Shown: piece after piece, positions 1 through 4,568 of the stretch
Position numbering within the stretch: the stretch's first letter is position 1
Layout: each line of letters begins with the position of its first letter
NCBI GenBank assembly: GCA_030632405.1
Contig: DAOVUU010000232.1
Coordinates: 1-5,104 of the forward strand
Length of the DNA stretch: 5,104 bases
Reading direction: 5' to 3'
Origin: Desulfobulbaceae bacterium
GTDB taxonomy: Bacteria; Desulfobacterota; Desulfobulbia; Desulfobulbales; Desulfocapsaceae
Translations under genes and position numbers: made by a program
The notes under the pieces: model-generated
Seen by the model: the letters and a program-made list of their open reading frames with translations, nothing else
Database searches by the model: none
What the model was told of the DNA's origin: nothing

Positions 1-58
1 CAACATTCACCAGCATGGATTGCGGGGCAGGTTTTCCTGCCAGCGGATGAATATTCAT
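1..58 (-). CDS. pgm: Phosphoglucomutase (alpha-D-glucose phosphate-specific), N-terminal fragment
   Basis: The first 19 residues of a minus-strand gene that leaves the window at its left edge, read from the ATG at 58. The peptide MNIHPLAGKPAPQSMLVNV matches the pattern HxxAGxPAxxSxLxNV at the start of bacterial phosphoglucomutases; E. coli Pgm begins with a similar HNRAGQPAQQSDLINV. A strong Shine-Dalgarno (GGAGG repeated, complement of 66-73) sits 7 bases before the ATG and fixes the start. The enzyme interconverts glucose-1-phosphate and glucose-6-phosphate in the cytoplasm, linking glycogen or nucleotide-sugar synthesis to glycolysis. It lies 52 bases downstream of pyruvate kinase on the same strand, so co-transcription is likely. 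The catalytic serine and metal-binding regions are outside the window, so the call rests on the N-terminal signature alone. Confidence 0.72.
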   Translation of the reverse strand, partial: MNIHPLAGKPAPQSMLVNV

Positions 59-73
59 GATTTTTCCTCCTCC

Positions 74-95
74 TGAGCCGACATTGAAGGGCTCA
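74..95 (-). promoter_or_regulatory. Intercistronic hairpin just upstream of the pgm ribosome binding site
   Basis: TGAGCC (74-79) and GGCTCA (90-95) form a perfect 6-bp stem with a 10-base loop in the pyk-pgm gap. On the minus-strand transcript the hairpin ends right where the pgm Shine-Dalgarno begins, so it could protect the pyk 3' end or tune pgm translation. On the plus strand it is followed by five T (96-100) and would look like a small terminator, which might block antisense transcription. Direction and function are inferred. Confidence 0.35.
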
Positions 96-110
96 TTTTT
101 CATTTATCTG

Positions 111-1538
111 CTACAACTCTATAATTTCCATTTTGTGATTGATCTCGGGATGTTCCGGTGAAGGCCCCTCCGCCTTAATAAAACAGCTTCCTTTCAAACT
201 ATGGATCTTTGCATAATCGCGAACACGAACAGCCCAGTCTTCCGGTTGACTCTCCTCCAGGATGGAATACACACCATAGGAAAACATAAGATCACGGCAG
301 GTCTTGAGCGAGGAGGACACTGCAATGATCCAGACCGGCAGACGAAAGCGGGTCAGGCTCCTGGCCATATAACCACTGGATGTGGGAGCAAGAACACCAG
401 CCGGAGAATCGACGCTGGCAAAGATATTCTCAATACTGCTCGCTATCAGATCAACGGTTGTCGGCTTATAGTCAGTCGCCTGGGGCTGCAGAACAAATTC
501 AAAATGACGATGCAGCCTGTGCGGTTCCGTGGCTGCGGCAATCTTTGCCAGCATCTGAACTGCCTCCAGGGGATAATCGCCCATGGCTGATTCCTCAGAG
601 AGCATGACACAATCGGTGCCATCAAGGATAGCATTGGCCACATCAGTGGATTCGGCCCTGGTCGGCCTGCGGTTCCCCGTCATGGATTCGAGCATCTGGG
701 TTGCGGTAATCACCGGTTTACCATAAAGATTGGCCCGGGCCATAATGGTCTTCTGTGCCACGGCTATCTCTTCGATGGGGATTTCTACACCAAGATCCCC
801 TCTGGCCACCATAACCCCGTCGGTCACCTCAAGGATCTCATCAATATTTTCCCAGACATTTGCCCGCTCTATCTTAGCAACGATAAAAGGATCAAAACCC
901 ATTTCTGCAGCAGCTGCTCTAACATCCTTCACATCCCGGGCCGTATTGACAAAAGACTGGCCAACTGCATCAACGCCATTTTCCAGGGCAAATTGCATAC
1001 ACTCTCGGTCCCGGGGCGTAAAAGCGCTGACCCCAAGATCAATTCCTGGAATATTCAAACCCTTTCTAGAGCGAAGCTTCCCACCGACGATAATTGTACA
1101 GTGGATGTCCTCCCCCACAACTTCCTCGACCCGCAGTTCTATAAGACCGTCGTTCAGAAAAAGGGTATCCCCTTTATTTACCGCTCTCGGCAATTCCTTC
1201 ATGGTCATGGAGACACGTTCTACGGTTCCGGTTATCTCTTCTGCAGTCAGAGTAAAACGTGAATCCTGCTCAAGGGTAACGAATTCCTCTGCCAGATCAC
1301 CGACACGCATCTTTGGTCCTGGTAAATCCGCCAGAATAGCGACCCTTTTGCCACTCTTTTTAGCGGCGGTCCTGATTTTTTTTATTACCTCAGCATGACC
1401 GGCAAAATCACCATGGGAAAAATTAAGCCTGGCCACATTCATCCCCGCCTCGATCATTTTTTCTATCATTTCAGAGGAATCAGATGCCGGGCCTATAGTG
1501 CAGACCAGTTTTGTTTTATTCTTCGGAAAATTTTTCAT
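111..1538 (-). CDS. pyk: Pyruvate kinase
   Basis: A complete 475-residue pyruvate kinase, the usual length for a bacterial enzyme without the extra C-terminal PEP-utiliser domain. It transfers phosphate from phosphoenolpyruvate to ADP, giving pyruvate and ATP as the last step of glycolysis in the cytoplasm. The N-terminal strand LVCTIGPAS (11-19) is typical. The substrate-site group is R37, N39, S41 and H42 (ARLNFSHG). The B domain follows DLPGPKMRVG (71-80). The active-site signature is KIERANVWENIDEI (222-235, K222 and E224) followed by VMVARGDLGVEIP (242-254). The loop TATQMLESM (278-286) and PTRAE (292-296) follow. MLSEESAMGDYP (312-323) differs slightly from the usual MLSGETAxGxYP. The C domain has the phosphate-loop-like TSSGYMARSLTRFR (386-399). 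The ATG at 1538 is the only reasonable start, but no clear Shine-Dalgarno precedes it, so initiation may be weak or rely on other leader features. pgm follows 52 bases downstream. Confidence 0.97.
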   Translation of the reverse strand: MKNFPKNKTKLVCTIGPASDSSEMIEKMIEAGMNVARLNFSHGDFAGHAEVIKKIRTAAKKSGKRVAILADLPGPKMRVGDLAEEFVTLEQDSRFTLTAEEITGTVERVSMTMKELPRAVNKGDTLFLNDGLIELRVEEVVGEDIHCTIIVGGKLRSRKGLNIPGIDLGVSAFTPRDRECMQFALENGVDAVGQSFVNTARDVKDVRAAAAEMGFDPFIVAKIERANVWENIDEILEVTDGVMVARGDLGVEIPIEEIAVAQKTIMARANLYGKPVITATQMLESMTGNRRPTRAESTDVANAILDGTDCVMLSEESAMGDYPLEAVQMLAKIAAATEPHRLHRHFEFVLQPQATDYKPTTVDLIASSIENIFASVDSPAGVLAPTSSGYMARSLTRFRLPVWIIAVSSSLKTCRDLMFSYGVYSILEESQPEDWAVRVRDYAKIHSLKGSCFIKAEGPSPEHPEINHKMEIIEL

Positions 1539-1668
1539 ATAAACCGCTATCAGTATAGGTTATTTCTGTACCAGACAGATTTTTTTATTGATGTCCACAC
1601 CGGCCATCCATAGTGGTGACAGCCAGAGCATCATTTGTATAAATTTGATAAACTCGTAAAAGGGTCAC

Positions 1669-1743
1669 TCGATGTCTACGCTTATCGGAAGCCTTAGATG
1701 GCTAAGTCAAAAAGTTTGATATACAGATAAGCGCAGACTTCGA
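1669..1743. repeat. First hairpin arm of the palindromic element
   Basis: TCGATGTCTACGCTTATC (1669-1686) is complementary to GATAAGCGCAGACTTCGA (1726-1743) at 16 of 18 positions. One of the two non-Watson-Crick positions is an A opposite C and the other an internal T-T. The 39 bases between contain CTTAG-ATGG-CTAAG (1693-1706), a 5-bp hairpin with a 4-base loop. These counts were made by eye directly on the sequence. Confidence 0.8.
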
Positions 1744-1744
1744 G

Positions 1745-1814
1745 GCGTAGTGTTTTTCGCAGGTACTCGGCTATACATGTGGTATGTCGAGTGTCTGCTA
1801 AAAACCTACAACGC
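1745..1814. repeat. Second, longer hairpin arm of the palindromic element
   Basis: A 70-base imperfect hairpin. From the base inward the paired blocks are GTAG/CTAC, GTTTTT/AAAAAC (1752-1757 with 1800-1805), GCAG/CTGC, ACTCG/CGAGT (1765-1769 with 1788-1792) and TATAC/GTATG (1772-1776 with 1782-1786), closing on loop ATGTG. Blocks are separated by single mismatches, G-T wobbles and short bulges. It is not followed by a T tract, so it does not look like an intrinsic terminator. Confidence 0.8.
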
Positions 1815-1936
1815 AGTAGATCAGACTTTTTACGACGCCATCAATTTTGTTCAATTACAATAAGTACATCATTTAAACCGGCAACTACTAAAATCAGCTG
1901 TCTTCAATTTCGTATTGTCAAACCTGACTGCGCCCC

Positions 1937-2045
1937 CCTTCCCTACGTTGAATGAGAAGAAATTCTCATGTACTGTAGGGAGGGTGAGAGCTGCAACAAC
2001 GAAACTGGCGAAGAGTTTTCAACCTCTACGCTACACTCCAGCCAG
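1937..2045 (+). ncRNA. Structured 5' leader of rtcB (possible cis-regulatory RNA)
   Basis: Dense base-pairing lies directly before rtcB. A long hairpin pairs CCTTCCCTAC (1937-1946) with GTAGGGAGGG (1975-1984). After a small internal loop, ATGAGAA (1952-1958) pairs with TTCTCAT (1963-1969) around a GAAA tetraloop. A second domain pairs GGGTG and AGC (1982-1986, 1989-1991) with GCT and CACTC (2030-2032, 2034-2038) and encloses AAACT-GGCGAAG-AGTTT (2002-2018). A competing pairing, CTGGC (2005-2009) with GCCAG (2041-2045), would involve the bases next to the Shine-Dalgarno. The two folds cannot fully coexist, so a translational switch is possible but unproven. No riboswitch class was recognised. 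The stretch is open in the rtcB frame, but its peptide is unlike RtcB. Confidence 0.45.
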
Positions 2046-2050
2046 GGAGA
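2044..2050 (+). promoter_or_regulatory. rtcB ribosome binding site
   Basis: AGGGAGA lies 5 bases before the ATG at 2056. It decides the start of rtcB against the longer in-frame TTG at 1915, which has no Shine-Dalgarno and would add 47 residues unlike any RtcB N-terminus. Confidence 0.75.
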
Positions 2051-2055
2051 AAGTC

Positions 2056-3246
2056 ATGAAAAAAATTATAAAAACCGAAAAAAAACCGATCAAAATGTGG
2101 CTTGACGACATTGATCCAAGTGCTTTTGCACAGGTTCGCAACCTGGCAAATTTACCTTTTACCTTCAAACATATCGCTATTATGCCTGATGCTCATTACG
2201 GTTACGGTATGCCTATCGGCGGGGTGTTGGCAGCTCAAAAAGCAATAATCCCCAATGCAGTTGGGGTAGATATTGGGTGTGGTATGTGCGCGGTCAAGAC
2301 ATCAATTACTGAGATAAACCAGGATATTCTCAAGAAAATTCTCGGATCAAAAAAAGAAAATAGAGGCATTCGCGCTCTTATACCGGTCGGATTCAAACAC
2401 CATAAACACGCCCAAGACCAATGTTTAATGCCCGATACTGCGATTCTTGGCCGGGTAAAAGATTCGAGAGTGATTCAATTGTATCAGAGTGCTCTTAGAC
2501 AGATCGGTACTCTGGGAGGAGGCAATCACTTTGTTGAAATCCAACAAGGTGACGATGGGCATATTTGGTTAATGGTTCATTCAGGTAGCCGAAATATCGG
2601 TTTAAAAGTGGCCCGGTTTTACAACCAGTTGGCCATGAGTCTCAATAAACGCCGGCAAAGCAGTATCCCTAAGAAATGGGACCTGGCCTTTTTTCCATCT
2701 GATTCTCAAGAAGGGCAGGATTATCTGATAGAAATGCAATATTGCGTTGATTTTGCCTTTGCAAGCAGAAAACTGATGATGGCAAGAGTGAAGCAGGCAG
2801 TTGAAGAAGTGGTAGCGGAGGTGAACTTCGAACCGCTAATCAATATTGCCCATAATTACGCCGCAACAGAAAAGCATTTTGGCGAGAATGTAATTGTCCA
2901 CCGAAAAGGAGCAACCAGGGCGCGAACCGGAGAGCCTGGTATCATTCCCGGATCACAGGGCTCAGCGAGCTACATTGTAGTCGGCAGGGGGAACCCTGAA
3001 AGTTTTTCATCGTGCAGCCATGGGGCTGGACGAGTACTGGGGCGTAAGCAGGCACAACGGATCCTTGATCTGGAAACAGAACGAAAGCATCTGGATGATC
3101 TTGGGGTGATTCATGGGCTGCGAACGAAAAGCGATCTCGACGAAGCAGTAAGTGCGTACAAGGACATCAACACGGTCATGGCAAACCAGGAGGACCTCGT
3201 AGAAATTACTGTAAAACTTAAACCATTAGCTGTTATGAAAGGGTAG
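2056..3246 (+). CDS. rtcB: RNA-splicing/repair ligase RtcB
   Basis: A 396-residue RtcB, close to the 408 of E. coli. The family joins RNA 2',3'-cyclic phosphate or 3'-phosphate ends to 5'-OH ends, using GTP and Mn2+ through a histidine-GMP intermediate; in bacteria this means RNA repair. Visible family signatures are MPDAHYGYGMPIGG (43-56), NAVGVDIGCGM with metal ligands D72 and C75, GTLGGGNHFVEI (151-162; N157, H158, E161), VHSGSRNIG with H175, NIAHNYA with H266, the nucleotide-site HRKGATRA (282-289) and IPGSQGSASYIV, and SCSHGAGR, where H322 matches the guanylylated histidine (E. coli H337). All catalytic residues are present, so the enzyme should be active. The start is the ATG at 2056. 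No archease, RtcA or sigma54 activator RtcR gene is adjacent, and no sigma54 -24/-12 site was found upstream. A structured leader precedes it. Confidence 0.96.
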   Translation: MKKIIKTEKKPIKMWLDDIDPSAFAQVRNLANLPFTFKHIAIMPDAHYGYGMPIGGVLAAQKAIIPNAVGVDIGCGMCAVKTSITEINQDILKKILGSKKENRGIRALIPVGFKHHKHAQDQCLMPDTAILGRVKDSRVIQLYQSALRQIGTLGGGNHFVEIQQGDDGHIWLMVHSGSRNIGLKVARFYNQLAMSLNKRRQSSIPKKWDLAFFPSDSQEGQDYLIEMQYCVDFAFASRKLMMARVKQAVEEVVAEVNFEPLINIAHNYAATEKHFGENVIVHRKGATRARTGEPGIIPGSQGSASYIVVGRGNPESFSSCSHGAGRVLGRKQAQRILDLETERKHLDDLGVIHGLRTKSDLDEAVSAYKDINTVMANQEDLVEITVKLKPLAVMKG

Positions 3247-3307
3247 TGGATGCTGATCACAAACAGAAAAACAGATCATTAGCTTAACATATCAATTGAT
3301 CAATTTG

Positions 3308-3342
3308 GGTTGCTTACCAGCAAGGCCCCCCCTCACTTTTTT
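3308..3342 (+). terminator. Possible weak intrinsic terminator of rtcB
   Basis: GGGTTGCT (3307-3314) can pair with AGCAA (3319-3323) and then CCC after a two-G bulge, around the loop TACC. A run of six T (3337-3342) follows, but a C-rich spacer separates it from the stem, so this is not a textbook terminator. It lies about 60 bases after the rtcB stop, with nothing better before the next gene. Confidence 0.3.
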
Positions 3343-3466
3343 CTATCATTTTATAAATAGACAGAACCGAATTGGTAAAAGTTTCAAACTCTTTGGGTTT
3401 AAGATATTGTCCATGGCGATAGATCAACCAATTCCGGTGACAACATGCATAATTATTGACATAATT
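3314..3466 (-). pseudogene. Possible coding remnant, minus strand, no start codon
   Basis: A minus-strand open stretch of 50 codons closed by TAA at 3314 and preceded in frame by TGA. It has no ATG, GTG or TTG at its 5' end and no ribosome binding site. The conceptual peptide reads protein-like: HRNWLIYRHGQYLKPKEF, then FTNSVLSIYKMIEK, with tryptophans and charged residues rather than the low-complexity look expected of AT-rich noise. It could be the tail of a decayed gene or chance. I do not recognise a family. It overlaps the rtcB terminator-like hairpin. Confidence 0.15.
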
Positions 3467-3492
3467 TCAACATTATAATATTTGTTGATTAT
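3461..3492. promoter_or_regulatory. Operator-like inverted repeat around TATAAT upstream of the fic-like gene
   Basis: TCAACA (3467-3472) and TGTTGA (3483-3488) are perfect inverted half-sites 10 bases apart, and ATAAT (3461-3465) mirrors ATTAT (3488-3492) further out. The centre holds a perfect TATAAT (3474-3479). A repressor bound here would cover a -10 element, as at autoregulated promoters. No -35 stands at the right distance, so the promoter itself is uncertain. It lies about 107 bases before the fic-like start. Confidence 0.35.
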
Positions 3493-3584
3493 GAAATAAT
3501 TCGTTCACATGAAAGTACGGGCAGGCCTCTTGGCATAGGCTCATTCCTCACCGCTCCGTTTGTGTACCATTTCAGAATCAAAAG

Positions 3585-3590
3585 AAGGAG
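3585..3590 (+). promoter_or_regulatory. Ribosome binding site deciding a TTG start for the fic-like gene
   Basis: AAGGAG lies 8 bases before the TTG at 3599, the best-placed Shine-Dalgarno in this stretch. It favours 3599 over the upstream in-frame TTG at 3560, which has none, and over the downstream ATG at 3623. Confidence 0.65.
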
Positions 3591-3598
3591 ACAGTTCT

Positions 3599-4294
3599 TT
3601 GGTAAAAGATACCGTATGGAATATGGCACCTGATAAAGCTAAGGTTTTAATGCTGGCCAAACGCCAACTTTCTGAACTTGTTTGGGATGCTGTTAACCTG
3701 GAGGGAATTAATTTAACCCTGCCTGAAATCCAAACATTACTGGATGGTGTGACCGTAGGAGGTCATAAAATTTCAGATCAGGATATTGTTCTTAATCAGG
3801 CAGCTGGCTGGCGGACTTTATTCCAATGGATCGAGCAGGATACATTTTCTGTTTCAGTGGAAAAAGTATGTGGGCTGCATGCAATTGCGGCAAAAAATGA
3901 GGCGCTTGAGTGGGGTAATTTCCGCAGTGGATCAGTAACAATTGCCGGCACAAAATATATGCCGCCAAAACCGGAAATAATGCCAATTTTATTTGAGCAG
4001 ATAACTCAAGAGTTAAACGGAATACCTGACATTTACGACCAGGCTATTCATGTTTTTCTCAGCATGGCGCGGAATCAGTTTTTTTATGATGTAAACAAAA
4101 GAATGGGAAGGTTCATGATGAACGGTTTACTTTTAAGTACTGGGTATCCAGCAATCAACCTTCCAGCAAATCGCCAATTAAAGTTTAACAGTTTGATGAT
4201 TCCATTCTATGAATCAGGCAACCAGAAACCTATGAATACTTTTTTACGGTCTTGTCTGGACAAGAGGATAATTACCATTATGAGAGAGGAGTAA
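3599..4294 (+). CDS. Fic/DOC-fold protein with catalytic His replaced by Gln
   Basis: A 231-residue Fic-domain protein. Canonical Fic enzymes transfer AMP or another nucleotide phosphate to a target protein hydroxyl using HxFx(D/E)GN(G/K)R. The fold is recognisable. AVNLEGINLTLPEIQTLLDG (31-50) contains the class II inhibitory glutamate E35-G36, although the usual preceding Ser/Thr is Ala31. VGGHKISD follows. The target-docking flap is FRSGSVTIAGTKYMPP (108-123). The active-site loop is QFFYDVNKRMGR (160-171), with F162, D164, N166, K167, R168 and R171. Q160 stands where the catalytic histidine belongs. FMMNGLLLSTGYPAINLPA (172-190) and the C-terminal FLRSCL are typical of short single-domain Fic proteins. 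Without the histidine, classic AMPylation is doubtful; nucleotide binding, another phosphate chemistry or decay are alternatives. No antitoxin partner adjoins it. The gene is visibly AT-richer than pyk, suggesting accessory origin. The start is TTG, chosen from the AAGGAG 8 bases upstream. Confidence 0.85.
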   Translation: MVKDTVWNMAPDKAKVLMLAKRQLSELVWDAVNLEGINLTLPEIQTLLDGVTVGGHKISDQDIVLNQAAGWRTLFQWIEQDTFSVSVEKVCGLHAIAAKNEALEWGNFRSGSVTIAGTKYMPPKPEIMPILFEQITQELNGIPDIYDQAIHVFLSMARNQFFYDVNKRMGRFMMNGLLLSTGYPAINLPANRQLKFNSLMIPFYESGNQKPMNTFLRSCLDKRIITIMREE

Positions 4295-4568
4295 TTTCAA
4301 TAATCCACTCGATACACGATGTTAAGAAAAGCATACGTATCACCCAATATAATCTGTTTGTATACGTAACAAGTCTGTTTTTTCTTTTTATATTATGTTG
4401 TTATTTGGCTATTATTTTCACTATTGAACATCTATGTATTAAATTTTACCCACTGAAGATAGCCCAAAAGAACTGACCATTTTCAGCCGGGAGAGTTGGA
4501 TAACGATCTGATTGATCATCGAGATTATGCTTATTGCCGCCGGTATTTACAAAGAGGAGAGAAATCGA
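4295..4568. other. AT-rich gap between the fic-like gene and the last gene
   Basis: No gene is convincingly supported. Two copies of ATACGTA (4333-4339 and 4362-4368) sit 29 bases apart, with TATAAT (4348-4353) between them. They could pair as a 7-bp stem with a long loop, and T runs follow (4378-4383 and 4385-4389), which would make a weak terminator for the fic-like gene; alternatively they are paired binding sites around a promoter. The last 90 bases are less AT-rich and lead into the ribosome binding site of the next gene. Confidence 0.5.

Larger units (their letters stand above)
1641..1848. repeat. Palindromic intergenic element with inverted ends and two internal hairpin arms (REP/MITE-like)
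   Basis: The ends are imperfect inverted repeats: TTGAT then TCGTAAAA then GTC on the left (1645-1666) mirrors GAC, TTTTTACGA and ATCAA on the right (1824-1844), with AAAT/TTTT extending the symmetry outward. Between them lie two arms. The first pairs 1669-1686 with 1726-1743 (16 of 18 complementary) and contains a small hairpin CTTAG-ATGG-CTAAG (1693-1706). The second spans 1745-1814 and closes on loop ATGTG. As one strand it would fold into a three-way junction. No coding capacity and no clear target-site duplication are visible. This architecture fits a dispersed non-autonomous palindromic repeat. From memory, similar TCGTAAAAAGTC-ended elements recur between genes in Desulfobacterota, but copy number cannot be seen from one window. 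Confidence 0.7.
1539..1914. other. Divergent intergenic region between pyk and the rtcB leader
   Basis: No gene is supported here. The region separates two divergently transcribed genes and must hold the pyk promoter and probably the rtcB promoter. On the minus strand a TATACT hexamer (complement of 1548-1553) lies only a few bases before the pyk ATG, too close to leave room for a normal leader, and no matching -35 was found. On the plus strand TACAAT (1856-1861) is -10-like but lacks a good -35 at 16-18 bases. Most of the middle is the palindromic element at 1641-1848. Confidence 0.6.
3247..3598. other. AT-rich intergenic region between rtcB and the fic-like gene
   Basis: No intact gene is supported. 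From left to right it holds a 12-bp perfect palindrome AATTGATCAATT (3294-3305), a terminator-like hairpin with a C7 run and a T6 run (3308-3342), a minus-strand open stretch that may be a coding remnant (3314-3466), an operator-like dyad around a TATAAT hexamer (3461-3492), and about 100 bases of leader before the fic-like start. TTGACA (3456-3461) and TATAAT (3474-3479) are consensus hexamers, but only 12 bases apart, too close for a standard sigma70 promoter. Confidence 0.6.

Noticed and set aside
201..1398. Several plus-strand open frames (201-590, 380-607, 730-1398, 993-1262) and a minus-strand frame 446-643 inside pyk
   Set aside because: They lie within the well-supported pyruvate kinase gene in other frames, have no ribosome binding sites or recognisable motifs, and are shadows of its codons.
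1395..1613. Plus-strand frame of 72 codons over the pyk start
   Set aside because: Antisense to the pyk N-terminus, no ribosome binding site, no family resemblance.
1915..2055. In-frame 47-residue N-terminal extension of RtcB from a TTG at 1915
   Set aside because: No Shine-Dalgarno before 1915, the extra peptide is unlike any RtcB N-terminus, and AGGGAG sits correctly before the ATG at 2056. The stretch is better explained as a structured leader.
1849..2055. Sigma54 promoter for rtcB of the kind used by RtcR
   Set aside because: No GG-N10-GC arrangement with the surrounding TGGCAC/TTGC context was found; TGGCGA at 2006 lacks a proper -12 partner.
3296..3478. Plus-strand frame of 60 codons between rtcB and the fic-like gene
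   Set aside because: No Shine-Dalgarno, starts inside the AATTGATCAATT palindrome and runs through the hairpin and dyad; the peptide has no recognisable feature.
3456..3479. Standard sigma70 promoter from TTGACA and TATAAT
   Set aside because: Both hexamers are perfect, but the spacer is 12 bases instead of 16-18, so they cannot serve together as a normal promoter.
3792..3986. Minus-strand frame of 64 codons inside the fic-like gene
   Set aside because: Antisense shadow of a gene with clear Fic motifs.
3599..4294. Doc-type toxin with an adjacent antitoxin
   Set aside because: No small antitoxin gene adjoins it; the inhibitory helix motif E35-G36 lies in the same protein and the catalytic histidine is missing, so a classic two-gene toxin-antitoxin pair is not supported.
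4252..4476. 74-codon frame with a hydrophobic segment (YVTSLFFLFILCCYLAIIF) overlapping the end of the fic-like gene
   Set aside because: Only a TTG start inside the fic-like gene with no ribosome binding site; the hydrophobic run comes from a T-rich tract (4378-4420) that gives Phe and Leu codons by chance.
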